Assembly (NCBI GenBank): GCA_021234155.1
Contig: JAJEKV010000005.1
Coordinates: forward strand, 930,001 to 994,000
Source of the DNA: Isoetes taiwanensis
Taxonomy: Eukaryota; Streptophyta; Lycopodiopsida; Isoetales; Isoetaceae
Length of the DNA: 64,000 nucleotides
Direction: 5' to 3'
Position numbers and translations under genes: made by a program. This document shows, piece by piece, positions 44,225-55,510 of this stretch. A model generated the notes under the pieces. It did no database searches and was not told the DNA's origin. It saw only the letters and a list, made by a program, of their open reading frames with translations. Numbering within the stretch: position 1 is the stretch's first letter; each line of letters starts with the position of its first letter.

Positions 44225-45295
44225 ATGGCACGCACTAAGCAGACAACAAGAAAGTTCTATGAGACCCATACCCTCGATGGCGCAGAAGTGAGGTCGCCAC
44301 ATGAAGGGATCCCGCACACCTTCGCCTAGACTGGAGGAGAAGGCCGGCCATCACCCACGACGACCCTCCAGCCTTCTGAGGAGGTGCCCCAGCCCAGCAG
44401 TAGCTTCGTGCCCGGGCCCCAGACCCACCCTGCACAGTCCACACGCGTCCTCCGGAAGAAGAAGCAAGTGATTCTACCAAGAGCGCCTCACGGCACCGCA
44501 TAGGCGAAGGCCTTTCACAAGAAAGAAGAAGGGCAAGAACAAGGTAGCGGAGTGGCCGGAAGAAGCAGCCGCGAAAGAAGAGGGAGAGGGAGCTTAGGGA
44601 GAAGTGAAGGAGAACGAAGAGGGAGAAATGATGTGCTCATGACTGCCGGATGGAAGAACTCACTCACAGGTGACAGGAGGAAGAAGTGCAAGGGAGGCTG
44701 AGACGAGGAAGAGAGGCTGAAGAAGAGGAGAAGCAGAAGTCGGGAATTGCATCCCAACGCGACGCCTTCACCCTACCCAGTGGCCTGCCACCAAGGTAAA
44801 GAAGTGGTTGCGGGCGAGTTATCGCTGGCCCGGTGAGGAACGCCAATTCAAGCCAGTTTCCACATGCATTTCGAGTACCTTCGTCCGCCGGACGAGGGGT
44901 AATAATGACCGTACCGCAAGCAGAATGGAGAGGTTTGGTCAAAGGAGGCCGCCGAAGAAGAACCGTACCAAGCCGCCAATCCACGCCCGTGAGAAGCCAA
45001 GAAGGTCCACCATGGTTAACTCCCCGCGACGCTCACAGTTTTTTCGAGATTAGGCACTTCCAACAAAGGTACTACCTCCCCATTTTCAGAAAGGCCCCTT
45101 TCGAAAGATGCGGAAGGTGATGCAAGAATTGCGGACTGATTATAGGGTAACCGCCCCAACCACACGAAGTTCTCAAGCAGCGTCGGAGGACCCACACGCG
45201 CTTTTTGAAGAAGGGAACCTATGCGCCATCCAAAAAGGGTGATCAGAATGCCCAAGGATCTCCATTTGCGCAGAGAATCCAGCAAAGGAGTACCC
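44225..45295 (+). pseudogene. Histone H3-like sequence, possibly a CENH3 variant
   Basis: Starts MARTKQTTRK at 44225, the H3 N-terminus, but the tail then departs from canonical H3 (FYETHTLDGAEV) and stops at 44327-44329. The histone fold is readable at 45045-45285 with shifts: EIRHFQQ, LPIFRKAPFER, VMQELRTDYR, then LFEEGNLCAI and RMPKDLHL. These parallel EIRKYQ, LLIRKLPFQR, IAQDFKTDLR, LFEDTNLCAI and IMPKDIQL of H3. Divergent tail plus HFQQ point to a centromeric variant, but loop 1 is not longer than in H3, so plain H3 ancestry is possible. About 750 bp between tail and fold may hold introns or expansions. An AT-rich TTTAAATATCC lies 85 bp upstream. It lies between primer site and gag of the chromovirus, where no histone belongs. 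Confidence 0.72.
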
Positions 45296-45309
45296 ATGAG
45301 TTCTCCCAA

Positions 45310-47690
45310 TTTTGTAATTAGAAGTTTTAATGTAAATTAACTGTTTCTATAAATATATAGTTCCTTTGTTTTTGTAAATTGATTCAATTTTTATATAAAA
45401 TGTGGTTGGTAGCTCAAATTGTAGCCTAGTTTTTGTGTAGCATGATCAAAATGTTCATAATAGTTTAAGTAGTAAACACCCCAGCAAAAATGGAACCCCA
45501 AAATTGCTTAAATCGGTCGAATCGCCGAAAACTCATGCCTGCCGCAACGCCAGAGGCTATTGGCCAACCAAATTTGGCCAAATTGATACCATTACATGTC
45601 CAAATTATATAAAATAAGTTGGTAGCTAGATCGAATTGAGCCAACAGTAGTCGTTAGCATCTCAAAATTCCTAGAAACCCTCATCCGAACAAAATGACCT
45701 TAATCAAAGTCGGGAACGTTCACAAATGAACGCTTTTAACCAACCCGTAATGCCTATTTTAGCCTAATTTGACAATTTGACTCAAACAACCCGATGTAAT
45801 GCGCTTTGCTTAGATTTACCATGGTTTTGGCCTCATAACTTGACCAAAATCTTTTGACCCAAACAACCCGCCATGTCTATAAAGGTGAAAGCATGTTCCT
45901 GCTTTGGTACTTTGCTTAGATTTGCAAGTACATGGTAGCCACAAGATTGATTGGACACCTGTGTTATAACCTTTTGAACAAAAAGTCTTTTTCCATCAAG
46001 AACCCATGTAACATCTTTGAACCCCAGTATTTTTTCTGTGCAGCCAAAAACATTGCCCATAAAGGGGGCCCATTTGTCATTTTTCCTTCCTCGAATTGCT
46101 CTAGCATCCTAGGCTTATTTTTTCGGGCCCCCATTGATTTTTGCAAACCATTTTCTACATCCATCTCGCCATGGCGCCTTTCTAACTGTCAGATGGTATG
46201 ATGCTGCTAATCATATCCGGCGGATCTTCCCACCGACTCAAGCCCATGTCTTTGACCACCTCCCCCATCTTCACATGCAAACATTAACCAACCCTTCTAT
46301 AATGATATCATGTGCCAAGATGACCAGCGAGATTCTACCCCTGAAATTAGCTTGCCGCCTAGGGGAGGGAAATGGGTATCCCTAGATCTCACTCACCCAA
46401 GCCATAGGGGAAGGGGGCGCGTAGGTGTGGGATAGAACTGCAATATGCCCGACATATGACCTGTAAGCATCACAGGTATACAGATACCCTCAGCCCCTAC
46501 AAACCCTAGCCTTGTTTATGCAAGATAAAGCAATCAACAAGGAGAGCCTCAATTCAGCCTCTAGATTTAGCACCTCTGACACCGCCAAGGGGAGCATCAA
46601 AGATCCATGAGATCTAATTTTACGTAGGCACAGTATTATGGCGCGACTCAGAACACCTATGTCAGCAGATTGAGCAAGACCACGCAGCAAGAAGGGAGGA
46701 GAGCCCGTTGGGAGAGGAGAGAGAGGCAAGAAGGATGGGAGAGGCTAATAGCTAAAGGGAAGAGCACATTAAGACGCAGATTTAACCGCCGCATCACACG
46801 TCCTTGCCTGATCACCGATTCTACGAGGAATACATCCCGCCAAATCATATCCTCAACCTTCCTTATCGCCAAGAAGAAGGCCTCAGAATCATGAGCCTAA
46901 GCTTAATTGCAAAAAGAGCAGGGCAAAGACTTCATCGACTACTCCTATCAGGAAATCCGGAAAGCGAAGGCCGAGCACTCCACGCCGGGGGAGACAATGT
47001 CGATATATGCCTATCGCACATAAGGCAGACGACAACAGGAACCCATCATCCCGCAGGAAGAGTTCCGTGAGATACAAAGCAGATTTGTACAAGGCAGAAG
47101 AGGCCCAAGCACCAGCCAACCAAGCGCTCTGAGTGATGCGCCGGCTTCCAAATGTGATCAATCGAAGAGTCGGTGGTGGCCCTTATAGCACTTTCAAAGC
47201 TTCGGGCAGCAACCAAAATAGACCACGAATGCATCATATTATCCTCTTTAAGAGATCGGTAGTTGCCCTCATTGCCTCTTCGACTTCACCAGGGACATCA
47301 AGGATGCAAACATTGCCGTGGCGGGCGACGGCACCCGGAAATCTTCCTTAACCTCGATGGCAAGAGAATCGGAAGGAGGATCGGCCGGAAAGATATTGCA
47401 AAACGCCGCCAGGGCCCACGCATCAAGAACGCCAAGAACTTCTTCAAGTCTATGAGGGGCATCATGACGAAAAATTTGTTTTGTTGTCATTTTTATCAGA
47501 TGAACAATTTTCTTTTTGATATTATCATGTAATTCATGAAATGTATTTATATATTAATGACTTAATATGTTCTTGACTTGTAAGTGGAATTTTCACATGA
47601 TTTCTTTTGTGTCTAACAATAATTCAATTGTAAATAAGTATGATTAATATAACCCAAATAACAAGTATTGATGATCAATCACTTGCAAAA
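45310..47690. other. Unassigned part before gag
   Basis: No retroelement domain is recognised. A basic stretch on the plus strand (KKSRAKTSSTTPIRKSGKRR, about 46910-47095) looks coding but is unnamed. Around 45720-45930 TTTGAC-CAAACAACCCG and GCTTTGCTTAGATTTAC each occur twice. With the H3-like sequence this makes about 4 kb of extra DNA between primer site and gag. Confidence 0.4.
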
Positions 47691-47719
47691 AGAAGGAACA
47701 CTACAAATCAGTTCTCAAG

Positions 47720-48880
47720 GCCAGGTCGGACATCACCAAGGTACCCGAAACTTATTTGACGGAACAAGATGACAACAACGAAAATGATGATGGAATCAAT
47801 CAACGCAAGGTTTCACCCAGATGAGGAACAAGATGTATCACTTGATTCACCACAACCCCATTGATGAACGCCCAAGAATATGCACCGGTATTCCCACCTC
47901 CACCACTACCAAGCAAAGGCGTTGAGGATGTTCCACAACCGTAAGCGATGGCAATCGGAAATGTCGTGATCATAAAGAGAAGAAGGAGAAACAAAAGGAC
48001 CACATCACCCAGCTCCAACTCATCAAACACTCGCCACGCAAGACAGCCTTTAGCTCGAGAGAGTGAAACCATAATTACCGCAAGCTGTGGCAAGAAGACG
48101 ATGACCATCGAAGAAAGTTGACAAAGGTTATGAGCAATGTGGAAGACTAGAAGGTCACCAGTGAAGGACAGTCGGGAGGCAGAAGCCTGGCTTGACGAGA
48201 TGGAAGAGTTTGGCAACTCTTATGGTGGCGAAGGACAAGATATAGGGAAGGTTGCTACAGCAAACTTAATAGAGCAGCTAGAATTTGTGGAAAGGCTATG
48301 CAAAGTCCAATATGCTCGTAAGGAACATGGCAGATTCAAGACCTTCAGCAAGGCCTTTCACAAACATTATGTGCCAAAATCATACATGCAAAGCATCCAG
48401 CAATTCTACGATTGAACTGTGGGTACCTTGTCAAGAGCAAAGTACACGTGAATAATTCATGCGCGCAGCCCCATGTTCCCGGCGGGGTTAAAACTCATTG
48501 AGGGATTGAACAAGAATATCAAAAGGCTAGTCCGAGCAATCAACCCCAAAGTCGGCAAGGTTTAGGATAAAAGCCATAAGTTTGGAAGAAGCACCAGCAA
48601 CTCCGTGGAGAAACAATGGCCCGCGTAAGTCAACATGGCAAAGATTGCGGGCGCATCGTAGTAAGTAATCAAGACCACGCCATCGTGAGGCCAGCAGTGG
48701 CGAAGAGCTCAGTGGTAAGACCTTTGGGACCGGTGAATTTAGAATGCATCACGGGCAGTGCTTAAAGCGCCTTTTGTGACAAATCACAAAAGAGAAGAGA
48801 CAGAGTGTAATGAAGAAGTTATGTTTTAGGTGTTTCCAGCCAAGACAATCAACACATGATTGTCCATTCGTCCGTGAACA
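47720..48880 (+). pseudogene. Chromovirus gag (broken) with damaged zinc knuckle
   Basis: A proline-rich N-terminal part (PPPLPSKGVEDVPQP, about 47910) leads to SREAEAWLDEMEEF (about 48170-48212) and FKTFSKAFHKHYVPKSYMQS (about 48334-48393), the typical retrotransposon gag core, then a stop at 48413-48415. The zinc knuckle is CFRCFQPRQSTHDC (48822-48863): all three Cys are in register but the His of CX2CX4HX4C is Gln. Gag packages element RNA; this copy cannot. Confidence 0.8.
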
Positions 48881-48884
48881 AATT

Positions 48885-49465
48885 AATAATCCATGATTTT
48901 ATTAGCTAGAATGACTTTGGCTAAACTTGCTCGATATTAATCCCAAAACTTTCGTGGGTTTAGCTAAACTCTACATATTTTGTCTCTCATACTTTCTAGC
49001 ATTTAGCTAAACTAACCCAAACATCATCCCAAAATTTCTATGGTGGGCCAACGAAAATATTGAAGCCAAAATACTATAATTTTTTCAATTGTTTCCACTT
49101 ATTTTAGTCATTTTTTTTGTGAAGACATTGTAAAATAATGCTAGCTATAAAAATCTATGACTTAAATCAATTTATAATACTAGAAACCAAAGTACTAGTC
49201 ATATATTTTTCTATAAACTAGAACAATATTAGCTAAACTAGCCAAATTCATTCTAAAAAGTTTCTATGGTTTAGCTAAAACAATACAAAATTTCACTCTC
49301 TTACTTTCTAGTGTTTGGCTAAAGAGCTCCAAGATTGAGTGCAGACCAAAAAAAGTTAAGCTAAAATTATAATTTTTTCCCCCAATTTTTTCCATTTACT
49401 TAGCCATTTTTTGAAAATGTGCTAAAAAATAGCTAAGTTTAAAGCCCTTTTTAAATTATTCCATG
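48885..49465. repeat. AT-rich insert with repeated TTAGCTAAA motifs
   Basis: It lies between the zinc knuckle and the protease, where chromoviruses normally have little sequence. TTAGCTAAA-like 8-10-mers recur about eight times in both spaced and variant form (about 48904, 48961, 49004, 49221, 49274, 49431). Non-coding. Probably a decayed MITE, but I could not fix its ends; TCCATG flanks both sides. Confidence 0.5.
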
Positions 49466-49479
49466 CATTCATTGGCAGG

Positions 49480-50090
49480 AAGCTTTGGCGAGGTTGGGGA
49501 TTGTGGGATTCAACCGGATGAACTGTAAGACGCACATCCAAAGAGAGGGATGGTCGACTTCATAGAAGGTGGGTGCCATGTGCGCAAACATTGAGTCGCA
49601 TGATATTGAAAATCAGTCCACGCCATTATGGCCGAGGGGATCATAGATACACAAGATTCAAAGTTGGATAGATACAGGAAGTCACAACTTTGCCTCCTAG
49701 GTTGGTCACCCAATGAAGAATAAAGTCTTAAAGTCTGCCAGCCAGAAGCTGGAGGTAAACTGGCATGCCATTCGGGCGTAATTAAGGGGAGGAGGATCAC
49801 ATTCGACATAGACCTTAGTGGAAGTGGGTGGGTCGGGGGGCAGAGGTCAAGGGAGTTGAAGGTATGACCTTTATAGTAGGAATGGGAGTTCTTAAAGCCG
49901 AAGCCATGATCGAATTTAATCGCATGAGATTCCATGACAAAGACCTGGACGGCACCAAAATTCATATGAAAGGTAAGAAGGTAGCCCTATGCAAAGGTAT
50001 TTCTTTGAAGCAGCCAAGGAAAAGTATAGAAAGAAATAAGGTGGATTATATCCTCGAGGTTAGAAGCAATCAAGTTTAAAGAGAAGGGAA
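49480..50090 (+). pseudogene. Chromovirus protease and linker
   Basis: The aspartic protease motif reads IDTGSHNF (49668-49691), one Thr short of the usual DTGSTHNF. Downstream MIEFNRMRFHDKDLDGTKI (about 49906-49962) and KVALCKG match the LG-I-F--L-M-F---GK-V-L-G segment between protease and RT. Frames are broken. The protease would cut the polyprotein. Confidence 0.7.
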
Positions 50091-51056
50091 GTGACCTAGG
50101 TGGGAATCAGCCGCCCAAGCCAAGAGCAAGGCTCATTTCGTACTTTATGATGTATTCCCCGATGAAATCCCAAGATCTACCAATCTTATAGGGGTGGGAG
50201 TGTGAGATCACACTAGCCTGTGATGCTAAGCACCACCAAAGAAGGCACCATACGTAATGAGCACCCCAGAGTTGATAGAGCTCAAGAAAGATGGGAGCCT
50301 AAGAATGTGCATAGACTATTGCCACCAACAAGCAGACGATAAAGAATAAGTATGCTTGCTAAGGGCGATGATTTGATGGACCAGCTCCAAGGAGCCAAAG
50401 TATTCTCTAAGATCTAATTTAAGGTCGATACCATCAAATAAGGATAAAGGAAGAAGATATCCATAAGACCGCTTTTAGAATGCGGTATAAGCACTTCCGC
50501 CTTACAAGTAATGCCCTTTGGTTTATCGAATGCTCCTAAAATTTCATGCGCCTCATGAAGGACATCTTCGTGAGAGTTCTTGGATGAGTTTTGTCATTGT
50601 TTTCTTCTGACTACATTAGTCTACACAAGAAGTCCCTTTGAAGATCATTGTCACCATTTGAGAAGAGTATTATAAAAGCTCCAGATGCCAGATCGACATA
50701 TGGAAAGCCATGTGGTAACAAATGAGGGGATTTTACGCATCCATCTAAGATTGAATCAAGAGGTTGATTGGCCAGCTCAAAAGAATGTGGCGAGTATGCG
50801 AGGAGTTTTCTAGGTCCGGGCGATACCGCAGAAGTTCAGAAGGACTTCGCTTAAGGGGCATCCCTTTGATCTGATCTCACTAAAAAAGTGTTAAGGTGAA
50901 AGATTGAGAACACATTGGCTAGAAAATGTTCAAGCTTCATTTGAAAAGCTTAAGGAAGCTCTAACAACAACTCCAAAGTAAGGTTCTCCCGCATCCGTGA
51001 TAAGGACAAGACAAGAGTAACAGATGCAAGTAAGATAGCAACGGTGGAGTCCTTAT
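50091..51056 (+). pseudogene. Chromovirus reverse transcriptase (heavily decayed)
   Basis: Readable pieces in order: DVFPDEIP (about 50148), APYVMSTPELIELK (about 50248-50288), KKDGSLRMCIDY (about 50284-50320), DQLQGAKVFSKI (about 50379-50414), LQVMPFGLSNAP (about 50503-50540), then an altered polymerase box around 50600 where the Asp pair cannot be read in frame, and TDASKIAT (about 51021) starting RNase H. Many stops and shifts. Confidence 0.8.
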
Positions 51057-51064
51057 GCAAGAAG
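51057..51064. repeat. Target-site duplication of the DNA transposon, left
   Basis: GCAAGAAG inside the RNase H coding sequence; the partner is at 55190-55197. Confidence 0.85.
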
Positions 51065-51229
51065 CCCCGGTTTCACCCATTGTGTACACGTGATGACCCA
51101 AGAGGACTGGTAGGGTTTTTTTGTTCAAACGTCCCAGATACCCAACGAATCACCCATACGCTTCACCCACCAAAGAAGCCGTGAGGTGGTCGAGAGAAGG
51201 GAAGATGGCGGGAACTAGGAATGCCGTGA

Positions 51230-51400
51230 TCATCGTTAGGCATTCCTCTTGAAGAACGTGACGCCGACGATTATTAAACTTGTTTCCCTATTTGCTTGCC
51301 ATATCTCGATTTGTGGAAGTGGATGGTGTGATCCCGGCATATTAGGCATTCCTTTTGAAGATCCGAGACTATGCCGAAGTTTGTAAACCTTCTTTCATTT
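51230..51400. repeat. Imperfect two-unit tandem repeat
   Basis: TAGGCATTCCTCTTGAAGAA (51237) and TAGGCATTCCTTTTGAAGA (51344) begin two units of about 107 bp that also share a GTGATC-like start and a TTTGTAAAC/ACTTGTTT-like middle. It lies near the left end of the DNA transposon; possibly a subterminal repeat. Confidence 0.5.
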
Positions 51401-52029
51401 TTTTTTTTCAGATTGAAGGGTCTTCGCCTAAGAAAAACGTCCCATTTAATTTCGCTTTAAAGCCGGGTATTATATCTCTTTTTGGTTGAGATCTTGCATA
51501 TCGGCTCCCCATCATTTGCGGTGAGGTGAAAGAATGGGGCAAACCCCGTAAAAATCAGTCAAGATGGAACTACTCGCTTGTTCTAACTTAAAGGTATTCT
51601 TTGGTGCATGTTAATTCATTTTTTTTGTTGGTTTGCAAGATAAGCCATTCTTTCAAAACTTGGGGCATCCGAGCTTCGATTTTTGCTACCGTGTCAAGGT
51701 AGAGAGCTTCAGACCATCAAGAGATGCTTGCCCTTTAGCTGGCTGCTCCTATTTATTTTTTGTCCTTTGCTAGAGACATTTATGAGAGCTACGCTTTTTG
51801 AGCATTTCTTTCTTCATTCATTCGCTTTGATATCATATGGCGATATGTACTATTATTTTCCAGTCAAAAACAAAATTATACCTGGCCGATAGTGAAGATG
51901 CTTGATGCAAGATGAAGAATTTGGTAGGCGTAGACTTGCGTACCACACCCACTTGTGCTTTTACTTGCAGATAATTTATGTGCTCAAATTAATGTTGAAA
52001 TGATTGAATTTTCAATGGCAACCGTGTAG

Positions 52030-53380
52030 GTGCTACTACCGCCGTTCTAGGTTTTGTAGGGTCCCCTTGGACCTTATCAATATATATCATTGAAGGAGGA
52101 ACAACCGTGTGACATACAAGATCATTAAAACCATGTGCTATGAATCTCCGTGATTTCTTGGATGCATTACTGCTCGCTTGGCAATTTCTATGGCAGATTA
52201 TGCAATTTTCCAAATAAAATCTGGGCTCGCGTATTCAGATCTTTGATTCTTGGGGTGGGCAACTTACACCTGACATGTGGGACCGCTCACAAAACCGTGA
52301 TATATCAAAAGGTGCACTTCAGCTTGATGATCCAATAATCTTCTAGTAGATTTCTCGCTAGAATAACCTAATATTGACAAGAAAGATAGATTTGTGAGAC
52401 TGAAAATTCAATGACTTTAAGCAAATTTCAATGAGAACCCCTATTTTGACAGCTTAAATAGAATTCACCAAAAGCCATGCTTTGGTCTAATGCCGCAAGA
52501 GACCTTGGCATTTATGTCATTTGCCATAAGGAACATGGAAGATGTCCCGATTAGCTCACCACGCTGATAGCCATTGCAACTCTTATCAAAGAGTTCTAGA
52601 CAAGTGTTTACTTTGTGTTTCAGCTTCCGAAAGATTTGGATATGTAAATGATGATATTTTTGGTGTGCCTTTGGTTTCCTCTTCCATCCTCGCTGATTAG
52701 CAAGTTAACGGAGAGGTCTTTAAATACATTATACCCTTCAATACATTATACGTTCTATGTGTTACATATAGGCGCCATCCTGCTGGATGTTAACTCACCA
52801 GTTGAAAGTCCGAATATTTAAAAAGTTGTTCTTATGAAGAGGGTGGTACCTCATAGCCCATTATCATTTTGGTTAGCAAGTTAGGCAAGATTTTTGCAAG
52901 AATGCAATTGTCATTTTCATTTGAAGTGGAATGCTATAAAACAACGCATTTCCCCTTCCATGTAAGTTGGTGGCCGAGTAAAGGAACATTGTCCCGAGTG
53001 CCCTTTGGTTTTGTATGCAAATGGCAATGGTGGACTTTTGAGCGATGCGCGAGACTGGTGGATGTGATAGGACTTGATTGGACCGCGACATGCTTGATGG
53101 TAGAAGACGCCTAGGGATACCGGGCGATAAGGCAACGTGGATCCAACTGTTTTGTTTGGGCCCTTGGGGCAATTACCATCGATGCTATTAACAGTACTTT
53201 CTCATTGTTCCTCAAGTTAAGAGTTATAGAACTCTTCCTCAACTTACAACCGCTGAATTACGAGTTGTTACCAAAGCCGGACGTAAAGGGCATATTCTGA
53301 ATTTGGGACATGGAGTGATGGTTGGAACGCCGTAAGAAAGTGTTAAACATTTTTGAAATAGCTCTAAACATTTCTTATGG
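52030..53380 (+). pseudogene. Uroporphyrinogen decarboxylase (HEME) C-terminal half, captured exons
   Basis: Exon 52030-52311 (AG before, GT after) reads [33 protein letters not shown] and FDSWGGQLTPDMWDR. After an intron, about 52975-53375 reads [56 protein letters not shown] and [15 protein letters not shown], then a stop where the family has Glu, and ESVKHF. These are the conserved blocks of UROD, the plastid enzyme that decarboxylates uroporphyrinogen III to coproporphyrinogen III in haem and chlorophyll synthesis. The N-terminal half, with its substrate-binding RQAGRYMP block, is not found. Several small shifts fall at CG-rich spots. It is inactive here and lies inside the DNA transposon. 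Confidence 0.9.
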
Positions 53381-53399
53381 CAATTATTCTTCAAGATGT

Positions 53400-55180
53400 G
53401 AACCAATGGTTGCAGCTACTTTTAAAATCTTGATTTTTTAGTGTTGTGCCCTTGTGGATGGATATTATCGATGTACCATGTTATGCTATTTCTTATATTC
53501 AACATCTGTGGAAAATTCTTCATGATTATGAACAGCTCTCAAATTGTGAAGTTGAATCTTGATTTATGGAATTCAATTTTATGGTTTCATCAATTGAGGA
53601 CATCAGAAAAATGCAACAAACTAAAACATCTGGCCCAGATCAAACATGTCATTTTATTGAAAAACGCCTTTATGTTACGATGTGTCATGATTCTCTCAAG
53701 AGGTATGAGCAACATTTGAACCACTAGTATAAATACAAAGGTATTGTGATAGCATGTCATGTATGGTGAACAAGGAAACAGAAGTCGATGAGCCGGATGC
53801 ACATGCCCAAGTCTCACATGATTCACTCCATGTTGCCACTTCAAAAACGAGTGACTAATGTGAATGCAATATTTCAAGAGGGCCACTACCTTAAAAATAG
53901 TTTTGCCAAATTGTATGCTATACTTTGAGGCTAAAACAGATTCCATGGTCTTAAAACTCCAATAACATGAGCTAGAAAATTAGCGGCATGAACTTTTTCA
54001 ATATGTAAGTTCCAAGAGGTGTTTCCATCGTGGAATGATATGAATTGAATTGTCTTTTATCATCTACGAGACCGATGGCATACAGAACCCAAAACAAATG
54101 AACAAAGGACAAATGACGACATCGCCTAGGATTAAAACAACTCGCCTCTAAATTGTTATTGAGGGAAAAATCTTAGCAATAATGATGAAAACTATATATT
54201 TTGTACATGTCAATGTAATGATTTGGGGTAATTATGCCCGCATGTACCCCCGAATATATGATGCCGCCTCCCAACTAAGGGGTGTCATCATCACATGCAG
54301 CCAGCTTGATTTGGTGTAGCCAACTGCTTGTATTGTCTCTCCGAATCTGCGTAAATTCTCGGGCAATTAAAATGTAGAACTCATTTTCAACCACTCCCAA
54401 TTGGCGCGATTGGTAGATCTTGTTTCTCGCTTCCCCGCCTTTTGTCCGCGCTCCCGCTTTGAGGCGGTGTGCTCTCGGGCAAATGGATGTGATCGCTTCA
54501 TGCATTTTCATGGATAAATGCGTTGAAAACCGCGCAATTCTCTCACAAGCATGGGATTAATCTAGAACGCAGTGGTTGTGTGCAATTGAACATCGACATT
54601 GTTGTCTTTGTGGAATATAAAGGATGGCTTGATTGACCGTGATAAGAGCTCGATGGTGAAAGCATTTGGCTTTTGATAATATGATTGAACACTTTCACAA
54701 CCGCTAGTTAAGTTCTATGCACCAATGCTTGAAAAACATTGTAACATTTATGATTGAACTTATGCATTTTATAGATTTAGGCTTAGGGCTTATAGTCCAT
54801 ATGCTTAATATTACTCGAATCGGCTTGCATTTGTCTTGCTTTGCAAAGGCTCCTTAGAATTACCCTTGTGATGTCGCATGCATGTAAGAACCCCGTGGAA
54901 ATGTGAGACCGAGGATGCTAGAAATGTCAATTAAAAACATTTTGAAATTCTATTTATTCTGGTATATAGGGGTAAGGTGCACAAGCACAAACTCAAGTAC
55001 AAGATCGGTAGGGTATGTAAAATTAGGATAGTCCGAAAGTACATCTACTGGAAAGGGGCTTGGAACCGGCTTTTCCTATTTACATATGTAGGGGTTTCCA
55101 CCTCCAAAAAGTCGTGATACTGTGGGTTTTCTCTGGACCCCTTGCACGCAGATGTGGTATCCCCATATGCCTAGGTTGAA
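53400..55180. other. Unassigned right part of the DNA transposon
   Basis: No recognisable transposase or captured exon. Short open stretches (plus 53441-53719, minus 54275-54511) lack motifs. Confidence 0.35.
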
Positions 55181-55189
55181 ACCCCCGGG

Positions 55190-55197
55190 GCAAGAAG
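55190..55197. repeat. Target-site duplication of the DNA transposon, right
   Basis: GCAAGAAG, matching 51057-51064. Confidence 0.85.
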
Positions 55198-55510
55198 GAA
55201 GAGTAGTAGCCTATGATTCCAAGAAGTTGAACGACACCGAGCAGCGTTATCCAACTCATGATCAGGAACTTCTAGCTATTGTAAGAGCTCTTCGTATTTG
55301 GAGGCTCTATTTGTTTGAAGGAAATTTCAGTTAGATAACAATCGATCATCGAGCCTCCAATACATCTTTAACCAACCACCCCCTAATCTAAGGCAAAGGA
55401 GGTGGATGGAATTCCTTGAGGAGTATGATTTTGAGATTGCTTATAAGCCGGGTAAGTTGAATGTGGTTGCTGATGCTCTCTCTAGAAGACCGCTTGAGAC
55501 GAGAACACAT
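55198..55510 (+). pseudogene. Chromovirus RNase H, right part
   Basis: VVAYDSKKLNDTEQRYPTHD and QELLAIVRALRIWRLYL contain the catalytic Glu; then TAG, a shifted TIDHRA (second Asp) and [20 protein letters not shown] followed by VVADALSRR, the normal end of Ty3 RNase H. It is the continuation of TDASKIAT at 51021, separated by the DNA transposon. Confidence 0.9.

Larger units (their letters stand above)
51065..55189. mobile_element. 4.1-kb DNA transposon carrying host gene exons (Pack-type)
   Basis: It splits the chromovirus RNase H. The left side ends at VLMQE-coding sequence and the right side resumes GRVVAYDSKKLND; dropping one GCAAGAAG copy rejoins the domain at the codon where it broke. 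Ends are imperfect inverted repeats: CCCCGGTTTCACCC on the left and, inverted, CCCGGGGGTTTCAACC on the right. An 8-bp duplication fits hAT-like elements (8 bp) or a Mutator-like element (usually 9). No transposase was recognised. It contains exons of uroporphyrinogen decarboxylase with introns, so the cargo came from genomic DNA. Confidence 0.78.
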
